From Brachionus koreanus (taxonomy: Eukaryota; Rotifera; Eurotatoria; Ploima; Brachionidae): a DNA stretch of 33,410 nucleotides. Shown in pieces: positions 11,461 to 21,784 of the stretch. Below the pieces are notes generated by a model, which was given only the letters and a program-made list of their open reading frames with translations, searched no databases and had not been told where the DNA came from. Position 1 is the stretch's first letter. Every line of letters begins with the position of its first letter. The translations under genes were made by a program, and so were the position numbers. Location: assembly GCA_016987375.1 (NCBI GenBank), contig PJRA01000555.1, forward strand, positions 93,601-127,010, in the 5' to 3' direction.

Positions 11461-12111
11461 ATGTTGTCGCAGAAAGAACATGATATTTTGAAAAATTCCA
11501 AGAACATCAAAAAATTGCCAAACGGATCGCCTCGAGATTTAGAAAATATTCATGAAATTCGCAAGCTAATAAAGGAACAGAGTAGCTTAACATCAAACAA
11601 ACAAAGAATAAAAAGCAGTCCAGAACCTTACTTGGATTTAGATCTTCCAGTCAAACGCTTTTCAACATTGCCCGATATTCCCAGGGTAGACGATGCTTTT
11701 TATCGCACTGAGAGTACTCTCAAAATAGAGACGTTGGAGAACGAAGAAAATGAAAAGCCGGTCCAGGATCTGCAAATGCAAGAAAAAAGAAATCAAATTT
11801 TCAATTATGTTTCAACAAAGGATACGTTCTATCATTTTGCATCATCAAGTACCAGTCGAATTAATTTTAATGGAAAATTTTCTTCATTTGAGAATGAGTT
11901 AACTCTTCGTAATGCTTTGGACTTGGATGAAGACTTGCCTCTTTCGAATGAACCAACAATTTTGAATCAAAGGCTTGTTTTTACATGTCCAGTGGCTCGA
12001 ACGACTTCTCCAATTAAGCGGCCTCAGGCTCCGTCTCCTCCAACAAGTGCCAATCGTCTAAGAAGCTTTCTAAATTCCGAATCTGACACCGAGAGTAATT
12101 TGATTTTATAA
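11461..12111 (+). CDS. Unrecognised disordered protein with SP/TP sites (216 aa)
   Basis: A single open frame starts with ATG directly after the sequence TTTTGTAG, so the ATG is either the first codon after a spliced 5' UTR or lies at the start of a coding exon whose upstream partner is not visible. The protein is hydrophilic and mostly disordered: KIKKLPNGSPRD near the start, SSPEPYLDLDLPVKRFSTLPDIP at residues 52-74, an acidic helix-like stretch at 88-110, and a C-terminal tail TTSPIKRPQAPSPPTSANRL rich in Ser-Pro and Thr-Pro that ends in SDTESNLIL. No domain, signal peptide or membrane segment is visible. Poly(A) signal AATAAA lies at 12130-12135. The length, codon use and 3' signal support a real gene. 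The proline-directed sites suggest phospho-regulation, which is inference. Confidence 0.7.
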   Translation: MLSQKEHDILKNSKNIKKLPNGSPRDLENIHEIRKLIKEQSSLTSNKQRIKSSPEPYLDLDLPVKRFSTLPDIPRVDDAFYRTESTLKIETLENEENEKPVQDLQMQEKRNQIFNYVSTKDTFYHFASSSTSRINFNGKFSSFENELTLRNALDLDEDLPLSNEPTILNQRLVFTCPVARTTSPIKRPQAPSPPTSANRLRSFLNSESDTESNLIL

Positions 12112-12135
12112 TTATAATTTTCTTTCCTAAATAAA

Positions 12136-13417
12136 AATGTAAATTTAATAAAAAATCAATTTTGTCTAAAATATTTTATTAATAATCTTAATAGTTAAAA
12201 AATTAAATGTGCGAAAATCTTGGCTAAAAAATTCATGCATAAAAAGACTATGTCTCTAAGTCTATAAGGCTTGAAAAACAAAATAAATAGATTAAAATAT
12301 ATAAAAAAAGTGAAAGGTACAATAACAATAAATTTTTTTTTTTTATCAAAAAATTGAAGAACACATAAGTCATATATTAAAAAATGTCAATAACGCATGA
12401 AACATTTTTTAATAATTGCCTAATAAAGATTTAACAACGTATATGACCAAATCATTTTCATATCAATGACCAGCATTTCTCTTTTTCGATTTTGTCCTTG
12501 AATTAAATTATAGAAAGAAAACACCGCGGAAACTAATAGAATCTAAAAAGCAACACCCATAAAGATGAGTTCAGACACCACTGTTTTAAAAAAATTACAA
12601 CTACATTTGGTGCATTCACTACAAAAACTATCACGATTAATTACAACAGTTTAGTTTTTGTCCCATGTGTACTTCAGAGTATCTTGTTCATCATCGTTCA
12701 CTTTAACACTCTTTATCAACTCCATTTTTTTTTTGGCTTGTTTTATTAACGTTAGAGTGACTTAGTCAACAAAAAAAACATGTACATAGCTTTCATTTTG
12801 TGAAGATCATTTTGGAAACAGATTGTGCAATTGTTTGTTAGCTGATTACATTGATTGAAACTGATTTAGAAAATATTCCAGTTTTGGGTCAGAATTCAAC
12901 TTGGACAAAAAAATCCATTCCATTTTTTTTTTGATTTTTAAGTCTATTTGAAAAATTATATTTGCAGCTTTTTTTATTCTCATATAAGGGTTGGTTATCC
13001 ATTGCCGATTGAATGTGTTTCTTTTTAAAAAAAAATAAACTAGAAAAAAAAGAAAAAATGTAGAATATATTTTAATATTAAAAATTAATATAAAATTGTA
13101 CGAAAAAAATCTCGCGCTTGTTTTCTTAATCTAACCGGTGGTCAAAAATGGTTGTCCTAAAATTTATTTATTTAAAAAAATGATCAACCAATTATGATAT
13201 AAAAGTGAAATTTAGAGGATTTACAGTTTTTAGTTTCTTAAATTCATTTTTTTATTGAAACTTAAATTCAAAATCTATCGCTCTTGCCTTTTAATTGACC
13301 CTTTTCTACGACCTTAGTTGTCCTCATATAACACCATAAATATTTTGCTAGTTTAATAAACTAGTAGTAATATGTAGAATTTTGGTATAGATGAGTCCCA
13401 TTAACCTCATTATTGGC
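12136..13417. other. Intergenic region with one tiny possible ORF
   Basis: No established gene. A small open frame on the minus strand is listed separately at 12651-12725. Otherwise the stretch has A/T runs and no recognisable element. Confidence 0.4.
12651..12725 (-). CDS. Possible 24-codon small ORF or exon
   Basis: On the minus strand ATG at 12725 opens a frame for 24 codons, starting MELIKSVKVNDDEQ and ending TWDKN before TAA. The codon content (Asp, Glu, Lys, Trp in a sensible mix) is unlike the surrounding low-complexity DNA. It could be a short peptide gene, a coding exon of an unseen gene, or a transposon scrap. It is too short to decide. Confidence 0.2.
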   Translation of the reverse strand: MELIKSVKVNDDEQDTLKYTWDKN

Positions 13418-13650
13418 ATGTATCCGAGGATACATCAAAATGTATTCTCGGATACATAATGTATCTCGGGATACAAAATATGTATTTTATGAATCAAAAA
13501 AATACAAATTTTTTTTTTGTATCCGAGAATACATATTTTATGTATTCTTTCAAAAATATTTTATAGAAAAATACATATATGCATCTGAGGATACATATAA
13601 GGATGCAAATAAGGATACATGTGGGGTTAAATAGAGGATACACGTGGAGA
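13418..13650. repeat. Cluster of imperfect palindromes with core GTATCCGAGGATAC
   Basis: Five 18-bp copies of an interrupted palindrome lie at 13418-13435 (ATGTATCCGAGGATACAT), 13440-13457, 13459-13476, 13517-13534 and 13579-13596. Each has variants in the centre (CGAG, CTCG, CTCGG, CGAGA, CTGAG). Weaker half-sites GGATAC, GGATGC and GAGATAC continue to about 13650. Two longer units starting at about 13459 and 13517 also resemble each other in direct orientation. The GC-containing words stand out from the AT background. It could be a small satellite, part of a MITE-like element, or a set of protein-binding sites. Confidence 0.75.
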
Positions 13651-15201
13651 TACAAATTTGAAAAAAAAAAAATAAATTTTTTTAATTTTATTAATTATTC
13701 TATGTTACAAAATAAAAAAAAAATAAAAATGCTGATAAAAAACACTAACTAAAAAAAAACAAAAAGATATAAAATGTTTTATTTTTCATATTAATCAATT
13801 TCTTTTAGAAATTTATTTAACAAATTAAATAAAAAATAAACAAACTTATTCAACAAAAAATAAATTTATTAAATCAAACAAAACATAATTTAAATATACA
13901 AAATATATGTTTTCAGAAAAAAAAAGATAATCCGAAATTTTTTTTGTTAAATAAAAAAATGAATTTTATACATAATTTATAAGCAGTTTCAGCATTTTCC
14001 GCTTTTTTGTTCTGTTATTCAATGGAATATTCATGCAAATGTTACTAAATTTAGCATTTTTAAAAAATTAAATATTTTATTAAAATGCGATCATGTGACA
14101 ACAACGAACTCATCTCTACTAATTCTCTCTTTTGTTTCTTCAAGATTTTCAAATTCAAATGGGATTTATGGTGAGGTTTGAGCAAAAAACTTTCATTTTT
14201 CTTTCATTTGACTTAGCTGGCTATATTTTTTTAAACAATCAATTTAATAAGATATAAGTTTAGTTGAGCTTAGTTTTTAGTTTAATAAGTTCTAAGCCAG
14301 ATATTTCAAATTTTTACTACAAATTAGGCAATTTGAATACCTAATTTAATCAAATTTGGACCGTCTCTACTAATGTCTCTTATTAACGCAATCTGTTTTT
14401 AAAAGCAACATGTCATATCAATTTATATTAATTGTTCCAAAATTGTTTCATAAATTTTCAAATTTCAAATTTTTTCAAGACTGAAAAATACATTTATTAA
14501 TATTGTAAATTAAAGAAAAAACAAGAAGATAAAATGTAAACATAATTAATTATTGATGATTAATAATAAATTGCAATATTTTATAAATAAGAGATTTTTT
14601 ATAAATTGCCTTCATTAGCTTAGATTAAAAGAAAAAAAGAAAATAATCACAACAGAGTGTATAATAATTCAATATTAGTACATAAGCTATTAGTTTAACA
14701 TTTTTTGATCAAACAATGATTAATTAAATCTTATTTGTTTTTTTAAATAAAAAAGGTAAGTTTATTATAGTTTATTTTAATTTTGGTAAATAGTTTAGAT
14801 CGCAACTAAATTGTTCTAAACAATAATTATTTTCAAGTTGAAAAACAATTTTTTTAAAATTAATCAGTTAGACTAATTTATTTTGTGTTTAAGATTGAAA
14901 ATGATATGAGACTTTTTTGACTATTTTAAAGCCACTCAATTATGGTTTATTATATAATCTCTTTTGTTTTTTCTAATGAATCATGCCAGGATTTACAATA
15001 ATGCATTATTTGAAAAAAATTTTCGAAATAATAGAGACGCACTCAATTCATTAGAAATTAGATTATAATAACAATTTTATCTCATTTTCATTAAAATCAT
15101 AAATATTGCAAGTGCTCAAGTTTTCACACTAGGCTAATTTTATTTTGTAAAGAAAATAAAATTTACGATTGAAATAAAATTAAAATAAATTCAATTTGAA
15201 G
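13651..15201. other. Very AT-rich intergenic region
   Basis: Nothing coding. Long A/T tracts. TTTATT words at 15202-15207 and 15211-15216 just past this stretch could be minus-strand poly(A) signals for the gene at 15419-15829. Confidence 0.4.
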
Positions 15202-15418
15202 TTTATTGATTTTATTAAAAAAAAAAAGCTATTTTCATAATTAAATTTAAATTATATTGATTCACTTTAAATTAACAACATTGGAAAAAAATTTCGAAAC
15301 AATTTATATATCTCATTCGTAAGGGTACTAAACAAATTCAAGTGATTTAATTGAAAAATAAAGCTTTGAAACCTAAAAAAAATAGAGAAATAAAATTATG
15401 TACATTTGTGAAACAAAT

Positions 15419-15829
15419 TCACATGTTGGCATCTTTTTCATTATAATTTTTTAAACTAAAATCAGCATTAATGTTTGGATTAGTCAAACTTGACATATCT
15501 ATTATTGATGGTGGCTGTAAAAACTGTTGCTTATGAAACTGAAAACTATTTGAACGATTTTGAAGCGAATTTTCTGACGATGACATTGAATTTGACGTTG
15601 AGTTTAGCTCATTGCCGATTGAAGATGATGATAGTGAATTTTGATCATTTAAATAATGAGAGTCTAAAGATAAACCTTTATCCAATTTGTACTTGGAATT
15701 AATTAGATGCGAAAATTGTTCATTGTTGCTTGAAGTTTCTCTATAATGGTGTTCATCACTCATTGACGAAGTAATAATAATTGGAACATCAAGAGTTTTG
15801 CTTTTTAGAATTACGTGATTTTTGGACAT
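15419..15829 (-). CDS. Ser/Asn-rich protein of unknown function (136 aa)
   Basis: The minus-strand frame starts at the first ATG after an in-frame TAG (15842-15844) and ends with TGA at 15419. The start MSKNHVILKSKTLDVPIIITSS is followed by a polar, disordered middle with long Ser runs (SLSSSSIGNE, STSNSMSSSENS) and a Gln/Pro/Phe segment HKQQFLQPPSII. No domain, signal or membrane segment. The Ser codons are mixed (TCA, TCT, AGT, TCG), which argues for protein-level selection rather than a simple repeat. Possible poly(A) signals (AATAAA on the minus strand) lie about 200 bp downstream. It might also be one exon of a longer gene: a GTGAAT donor-like word overlaps the stop. No family is recognised. 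Confidence 0.55.
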   Translation of the reverse strand: MSKNHVILKSKTLDVPIIITSSMSDEHHYRETSSNNEQFSHLINSKYKLDKGLSLDSHYLNDQNSLSSSSIGNELNSTSNSMSSSENSLQNRSNSFQFHKQQFLQPPSIIDMSSLTNPNINADFSLKNYNEKDANM

Positions 15830-15844
15830 ATTGAAGAAAATCTA

Positions 15845-17400
15845 ATAAATGATATTTGTCAATTATTAGTGATTGTGATTAAAAATTTAAAAAAACACTA
15901 TTTTTCTAAACGGATGTAAATTTTTACGTTTATCCGAAATTATTTTTAGAATTTAATTCCAGTTTACTGCTTACTTAATTTTTGAAAATTGAATTTGATG
16001 ATTGTCTTATGAAGCGTACAAAATTTGAATTTTTCTGACATTAATAAACCTTGGAATGAAAACCTAAGCTTCTTTAGTTTAAAAAAAAATTGAATCCCAA
16101 AAAAATCACAAAAATAAATTAATTAATTTATTCTTATTTAAATAGTCTGAAGCTATATGATTTAAAACCTTATAGAAATTTATTACTCGTCAAAAATTAA
16201 CTTTTTTAATTAACTATTTATTCTAAGAAATTAATGAAAATACTAATTTTTTATTCCTTAATTCAACAATTTTTTTTTTAAACAGCTAAATGAAAAGATC
16301 TCCTTTAAAAAATGATGATTATACCATTCAATTTTGTTTAGAATCTTATTTCTAAAAAATATCATATTCGAATTAATATCCTGAAGAATATAAGCTTAAT
16401 ATATATAAACTTATAACTCAATCTTATTAAAATTATTATTATTAATTCGATTTGACGAGCTCTCTCTTTCCCTCTTTCCTTAAATTTTAAAATATTAGCA
16501 TTATTTTGAAAATTGAATAATCAAAAATAGTTAGATTTTTAAAAGATTTTGCTACTTGAAAGTAAAAATTCCCTATTCAGCTCTGATTAAGCCCACTTAA
16601 GTTTTAATCATTTTTTATTTTTAAAATTTTTTTTTATTATTTGTATCGGTTTATTAGATTAAGTGTAAAAATTGAATACATGTATTAATTTAATTCTATT
16701 TGAAATTATTGATTGTTAAATAAATGTAAACTAGAAAAAAATTCTTAAATAAAATGTATAGCACTAGTAATGAGTTGAAAGGAAACAGAACAAAAATCTA
16801 AATATTTTTATTTAACTAGCTATAGAAAATGGAGGAAAATTGAAAAATTTTAAAAGATGTTTGATTGTCAGAGTTTTCCAAATTTAGAAATTCCAACAAG
16901 CAAAATGTATATTTGAAAAAAAAATTCATAATAAAAATTAATTTTGGAAAATCAGCTTAAACTCATATTTTAAAATTATTTCTATTTGCTTTTAAATATA
17001 TATTTAAATATATTCTTATAAATTAGCAAATTTAAAATATAATAAAAAAATTGATCACATATTTATATATATATATGTGAAACTATACTTATTATTAAAG
17101 AGTTTGCTGATTACGTTCATAATTTATTGATTTAAACTTAATTTTAAATTTTTTCTATTTTATCTTTTTTGTCTAATTATTTAAATTGACTCATTCTAAT
17201 AGCTCTAATTTAAACCCTAACCTTTTAAAAAAAAATCTGTTAAAATTGTTATCTACGCATTTAAATATCTTTATTTTTTTACAAGGTGATCAATTCATTT
17301 CAGACATATTTGAATGCAAACATTCAGTCAATAATTTATTGCTTTTTTTGAGCAATATATTATTTAAAACAAGAAAAATTCATATGCGTAGAATCTATAA
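15845..17400. other. AT-rich intergenic region with TA repeats
   Basis: No gene supported. A (TA)n tract at about 17061-17078 is flanked by CACATAT and ATATGTG, so the whole forms a loose palindrome. The open frame at 17186-17404 may be the decayed 5' part of the LINE that follows, but it carries no recognised motif. Confidence 0.4.
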
Positions 17401-18420
17401 GTGAGGTCAAAATCCATATCTAAGGATGGTGTGGAAGTTTTGAATCGCGCCAACTTTAATTTTTGAGTCAAACAGTATTTTTTTAATGGTCAGCATGGTT
17501 TTAGATCTGGGCATTCCTGTCAAACGGCTGTCCATGAATACCTTAGTGAATTGAATTCTGCGAGGGATAATAAATTGACTACTCTTTCTTTATTTATTGA
17601 CTTTAAAAAATTCTTTGATGTGATAGTTTCTAATCTTCTTCTTTTAAAACTGTTTCATTATGGGTTTGATAATGAATCCTTCGGACCACTTTCTAATTAG
17701 AATTAGATCACAAATAGTTCGCCCTGTATCTAGAAAATTCAAAACCTATATCACTTAAATTAGCAGTTCCACAAAGCTCAGTTTTGGGTCCTCTTCTTTT
17801 TCCTATTTTTGTGAATGACCTTCCTTTTCTTTTAAAGAAATTTAGTATTAAAATGTTCGCAGATGACACAACCATTAGCTATTCCAAAAAAGAATTAGAG
17901 ACTGTATTGGCTAATTTTCAATTGTCAATTAATATTTTAAAAGATTGGTGTTTTTACAATAAGGTCAATAAACTGGTCGAAAATGTTTTGTATTATTTTT
18001 ACAAAGAGAAATTTTATTACTCCTAAAACAATACACTTATGTGGAATAGAAATAAAAGTTGTCAAAGAAATCAGTCTTTTAGGTTTTATGACTGATCATA
18101 GTCTAAATTTCTCTAAAAGTTTGCAGTTTAGCTCTTGGTGTAAATAAGAAATTGTTTAGTATTAAAAGACTCTATTTGTCAACTTCTGTTAAAGTTCAGT
18201 TTTTCAAAACATTTATTTTGATTATTGTTCAACTCTTTTGTGTTATTTTGAAAAATGCTTAAGCATATGTAATTAATTAATTAATGTTTCAAGTGATTTT
18301 ATAAGAAATATCAACACTGTTGATATTTCTTACAGCAGTTTTACAAATGATAATGAACGATTAAGAGCTTTTTTGACTAATTCTTGCTTTTATCTAGTTT
18401 TTTTTTGTTTGGTTTGAAAA
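17401..18420 (+). mobile_element. Jockey/CR1-like LINE reverse transcriptase relic
   Basis: Plus-strand frames hold ordered reverse transcriptase motifs. QHGFRSGHSCQTAVHEYL (about 17495-17545) is the fingers motif. LSLFIDFKKFFD (about 17585-17620) is motif A with its Asp. LAVPQSSVLGPLLFPIF (about 17760-17810) is motif B, in which the usual Gly after PQ is Ser. MFADDTTISYS (about 17853-17885) is motif C, the F-A-D-D catalytic pair. NKKLFSIKRL..LSTSVK.QFFKTFIL (about 18145-18220) is the post-palm region. Stops and frameshifts at about 17695, 17755 and 18025-18130 break it, so it is inactive although the catalytic Asp pair survives. The 3' part runs towards the assembly gap at 18503. Confidence 0.85.
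18302..18332. repeat. Perfect 31-bp palindrome inside the LINE relic
   Basis: The arm TAAGAAATATCAACA (18302-18316) and its exact reverse complement (18318-18332) are separated by one C. The flanks do not extend the pairing. It lies in the decayed 3' coding part of the LINE, about 170 bp before the run of N. Confidence 0.9.
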
Positions 18421-18502
18421 TGATATATATAATTAAATGAACCTGTTTTTGTTTGTTGTTACCTGTCCTAATCTAGAAACAATGCTTGGTACTATGAAAA
18501 GA

Positions 18503-19219
18503 NNNNNNNNNNNNNNNNNNNNNNNNNNNNNNNNNNNNNNNNNNNNNNNNNNNNNNNNNNNNNNNNNNNNNNNNNNNNNNNNNNNNNNNNNNNNNNNNNN
18601 NNNNNNNNNNNNNNNNNNNNNNNNNNNNNNNNNNNNNNNNNNNNNNNNNNNNNNNNNNNNNNNNNNNNNNNNNNNNNNNNNNNNNNNNNNNNNNNNNNNN
18701 NNNNNNNNNNNNNNNNNNNNNNNNNNNNNNNNNNNNNNNNNNNNNNNNNNNNNNNNNNNNNNNNNNNNNNNNNNNNNNNNNNNNNNNNNNNNNNNNNNNN
18801 NNNNNNNNNNNNNNNNNNNNNNNNNNNNNNNNNNNNNNNNNNNNNNNNNNNNNNNNNNNNNNNNNNNNNNNNNNNNNNNNNNNNNNNNNNNNNNNNNNNN
18901 NNNNNNNNNNNNNNNNNNNNNNNNNNNNNNNNNNNNNNNNNNNNNNNNNNNNNNNNNNNNNNNNNNNNNNNNNNNNNNNNNNNNNNNNNNNNNNNNNNNN
19001 NNNNNNNNNNNNNNNNNNNNNNNNNNNNNNNNNNNNNNNNNNNNNNNNNNNNNNNNNNNNNNNNNNNNNNNNNNNNNNNNNNNNNNNNNNNNNNNNNNNN
19101 NNNNNNNNNNNNNNNNNNNNNNNNNNNNNNNNNNNNNNNNNNNNNNNNNNNNNNNNNNNNNNNNNNNNNNNNNNNNNNNNNNNNNNNNNNNNNNNNNNNN
19201 NNNNNNNNNNNNNNNNNNN
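18503..19219. other. Assembly gap (717 N)
   Basis: Unknown bases. Any open frame drawn through it is meaningless. The LINE relic on the left and the open frame on the right may or may not belong together. Confidence 1.
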
Positions 19220-19220
19220 T

Positions 19221-19499
19221 TTTAAAGAAAATTTTAAAATCTATATAAATCAAAAAAGATATATTTATTTTAAAAATCGATTCAAAAGATACGAGGATTT
19301 AAAAAATTTTAAAACGAGTCATTTTGACTTGTTAAGTGCTTCTAGTGTTAAAGCGTTGCAGTTTAGACATAATTTATTAGCAGTTTTAGTATTTTCTGAG
19401 AATTTCGCTTTCTTTGAAGGGATTTCTAACTTATCACTTGATTCATTGAATGATTCTTGTATTACATTTTCGGTCAATTGGACACAATCAGCCGGTTGA
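19221..19499 (+). pseudogene. Partial coding stretch after the gap (92 codons to a stop)
   Basis: A frame with no stop from the gap edge to TGA at 19497-19499 reads YEDLKNFKTSHFDLLSASS and LQFRHNLLAVLVFSENF in its middle. In DNA this rich in A+T a 92-codon stop-free run is unlikely by chance, and the amino acid mix is protein-like. The start is hidden in the gap. It may be the C-terminal end of the neighbouring LINE or of another element. I do not recognise the family. Confidence 0.35.
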
Positions 19500-20053
19500 T
19501 ATTGTAAACAAGGTCTAGTTTTTTTTCATTAAAATACTACTTTATACTTTTAGTAAAATTATTCAAAAATGCTTCAACCAAGATAAAAAATTGACTGGAT
19601 GTTGGGTAAAAAATTGACTTTTTCCAAAATTTTTAATTAATTTAATTTTGAAAATATAAAATGATCCATTTATTGAAAATTCTAATTGAAAATTTCAAAG
19701 CTTTTCATTAAAATCAAAATAGTTTTTAGTCAAAAAACTATTAATTTCACTAATGTTGCTTTTTAAAAATCAAATTTGTGAAGATCTTAACTAAAAAATT
19801 AAATCATGAAATGAAAGTAATAATTTTCCCACGCTTATTTTTTTTTAAAGAATGAACAAATCCTAGAAAATAAAATGTTGGATACAATTTCTTTTTTATA
19901 ATTAATAACAACTTAGATGAAAAAAATCTCGCACTATTATCTTTATCTTCATTCACTTCTTTTTTATAACTGAATATAAAATTATAATAACTGCTCAAAC
20001 ATATTTGTTTCTTTTTTTGTCTTATTTTTATTTATTTATTTATATAAATTTTT
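19500..20053. other. Intergenic AT-rich DNA
   Basis: No gene. It ends in a (TTTA)n microsatellite at about 20026-20044, next to the LINE-tail fragment that starts at 20054. Confidence 0.4.
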
Positions 20054-20277
20054 TTACATCGCTTTAAAGGCTTCAATTGAATAAATAAGTAATTAAAACT
20101 TTCTTATTTGAACATAGAATAGTACTTTCAAGATTAACTTGGTAAAATAATGATTTCATTGCAGCGTGAAAAATTAAATGAGCTACAAAGTTACGATTAA
20201 GTTAATAATATAATTATTTAGACTGGATTGATGTATTTATTTATTTATTTCACCAACCGCCCTTCAAGTCGATGTAA
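20054..20277. repeat. Two inverted LINE-tail fragments, TTACATCG...GAATAAATAA
   Basis: At 20054-20090 on the plus strand and at 20277-20233 on the minus strand, the same tail occurs: TTACATCG, then CTTTAAAGG or ACTTGAAGG, then a short variable part, then (A)AATAAATAAATA. The first 17 bases match at 14 positions. A shared tail ending in a 4-bp (AAAT)n repeat is typical of a non-LTR element 3' end. The two copies face each other about 140 bp apart. Confidence 0.55.
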
Positions 20278-20477
20278 GATAAAAGATTTAATTAAAAAAA
20301 AGAGAAAAGTATATGATGCCAAGAAAAATATTCATTTGAAGCAAAATATAGCCAAGTTTAGTGGATAAATATATATGGATTTAAATATTTGAAAACTTAA
20401 AAAATAAAATTAAACGTTGAAAGTTTATTTGTATAAAAACATGCCTTTGAAGTTAATTAAAAAGTATTTAAAAAACT

Positions 20478-20745
20478 TCTTGAGATGATGAAAATGAAAA
20501 TGTTTCAGAAGATGTTTCATCTGATTCTTCAGCAACTTCTTTTTTTTCAGCACAAAATGCAAATTTGAGATTCTTGTTTGATAAAAAGCTGATTTAAGTG
20601 GCATTTTTAAGTTACCAAAAGTCTGAAATATTATGAAAAATTTCGAAACACATTCAAAAATTATGAAAAACAGTACATCAAGAAAATTTTTTAATACTAA
20701 AATGAATGCCAAAGCCATATTTCGATCTTTTTTTTTTTGGCTCAT
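20478..20745 (-). pseudogene. Possible small gene with acidic Ser-rich tail, broken by a frameshift
   Basis: On the minus strand ATG at 20745 starts MSQKKKDRNM over an A11 run. A 54-bp intron-like segment (GTACTG...TTTCAG) follows, then the frame NLKMPLKSAF. From about 20592 downwards a different frame gives the more protein-like AFCAEKKEVAEESDETSSE, followed by TFSFSSSQEVF and TAA near 20478. A one-base indel within the T-rich run joining KSAF to this frame would unite them. The A11 run near the start is another possible frameshift site. Either this is an assembly slip in a small real gene or a pseudogene. No family is recognised. Confidence 0.3.
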
Positions 20746-21680
20746 TTTTTCTCTTTTTTTTTAAATGAAATTAATATAATTTTGAAATTTTTTATGACAT
20801 TTTTAGAATTATAAAAAATAATTAAATTTATCGAATAAAAAAAAAAATAAAGAAAGTAAAAAAAGACCTTTGAGTGTTAAGTAAATAACTTTTAAATCTG
20901 AGATATAAAATATAAGAAAATTATTATTAAAAAAGTAAAAATTTATTTTAATTTAGTAGAAATTGTTAAATGATCCACAAAAAATTGTGTTGTGTGAAAT
21001 AAAATTAAGTATGCAATATTGGGATTATTTTATAATTTTGGAAAAAGTCAATTTTTTCGAATTTTTTACAATAAAACCTAATTTTTTCACGTAAGATTAT
21101 GCAAGCTTACTACAAATTGATGTAAAATTACATTAAAATAACGTAATTTAGCCAACTTTGGGTCTTTTATAAAAACAATGTATTTTTATTTATTCAGTTA
21201 TTAGACATTTTTTTTTATAATTTAATAAAAAATTTATTCAAAAATAATAATATTAGTACTTTAAATGGTTTACAATATCAAAAAAAATTAAGAGTTTTTT
21301 TTTAATTTAAAATTTTGAATAAATGGCTAACAAAGATAAAAATCCAATTTTTTAAAACTTAAAGTCTTGATTGTGAACATGACAGTCTTTTTTTATTTTT
21401 AACTTTCTAACAAAGTTTTTACAAAGCAAAAATTTGGAGGCTTTATGTTTTCCCCGATTGATGAGAAACTACACCAAACAGGACTAAAAAAATGTTTCAA
21501 AATTAAGTTCATTTTTTAAAAAAATCAACTTGTTTTGAAGACTAAAAAAATTAGAATAGCAACACAAAAAAAATAAATTAAACTCCGGGACAAACAAAAA
21601 CACAACAACTTCTCTATACAAGCTGACACTGGGCGTGTGATTCGCTTTGTTCCGATTGAACTTTTATTTACAGGTGTTTT
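20746..21680. other. Intergenic AT-rich DNA
   Basis: No gene or element seen. The right edge holds the presumed minus-strand poly(A) signal of the Ski/Sno gene (plus-strand TTTATT at 21682-21687). Confidence 0.4.
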
Positions 21681-21784
21681 TTTTATTTATGGTACAAAAA
21701 ACCTCATGTCCTAAACAATCGGAAAAAATCGAATCAAATGTAATACATTTTAAAGAAAAAGACTAAAACATTCATGTGATTAAA

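Noticed and set aside
13413..13634. 73-codon plus-strand frame over the palindrome cluster
   Set aside because: Repeated Tyr/Ile/Arg words are a translation of the GTATCC repeat, not a protein.
15490..15702. 70-codon plus-strand frame
   Set aside because: Antisense shadow of the Ser/Asn-rich minus-strand gene.
18437..19253. Long frames on both strands spanning the gap
   Set aside because: Almost entirely unknown residues from N bases.
19804..19998. 64-codon minus-strand frame
   Set aside because: Lys/Phe/Ser-rich low-complexity translation without start context or motif.
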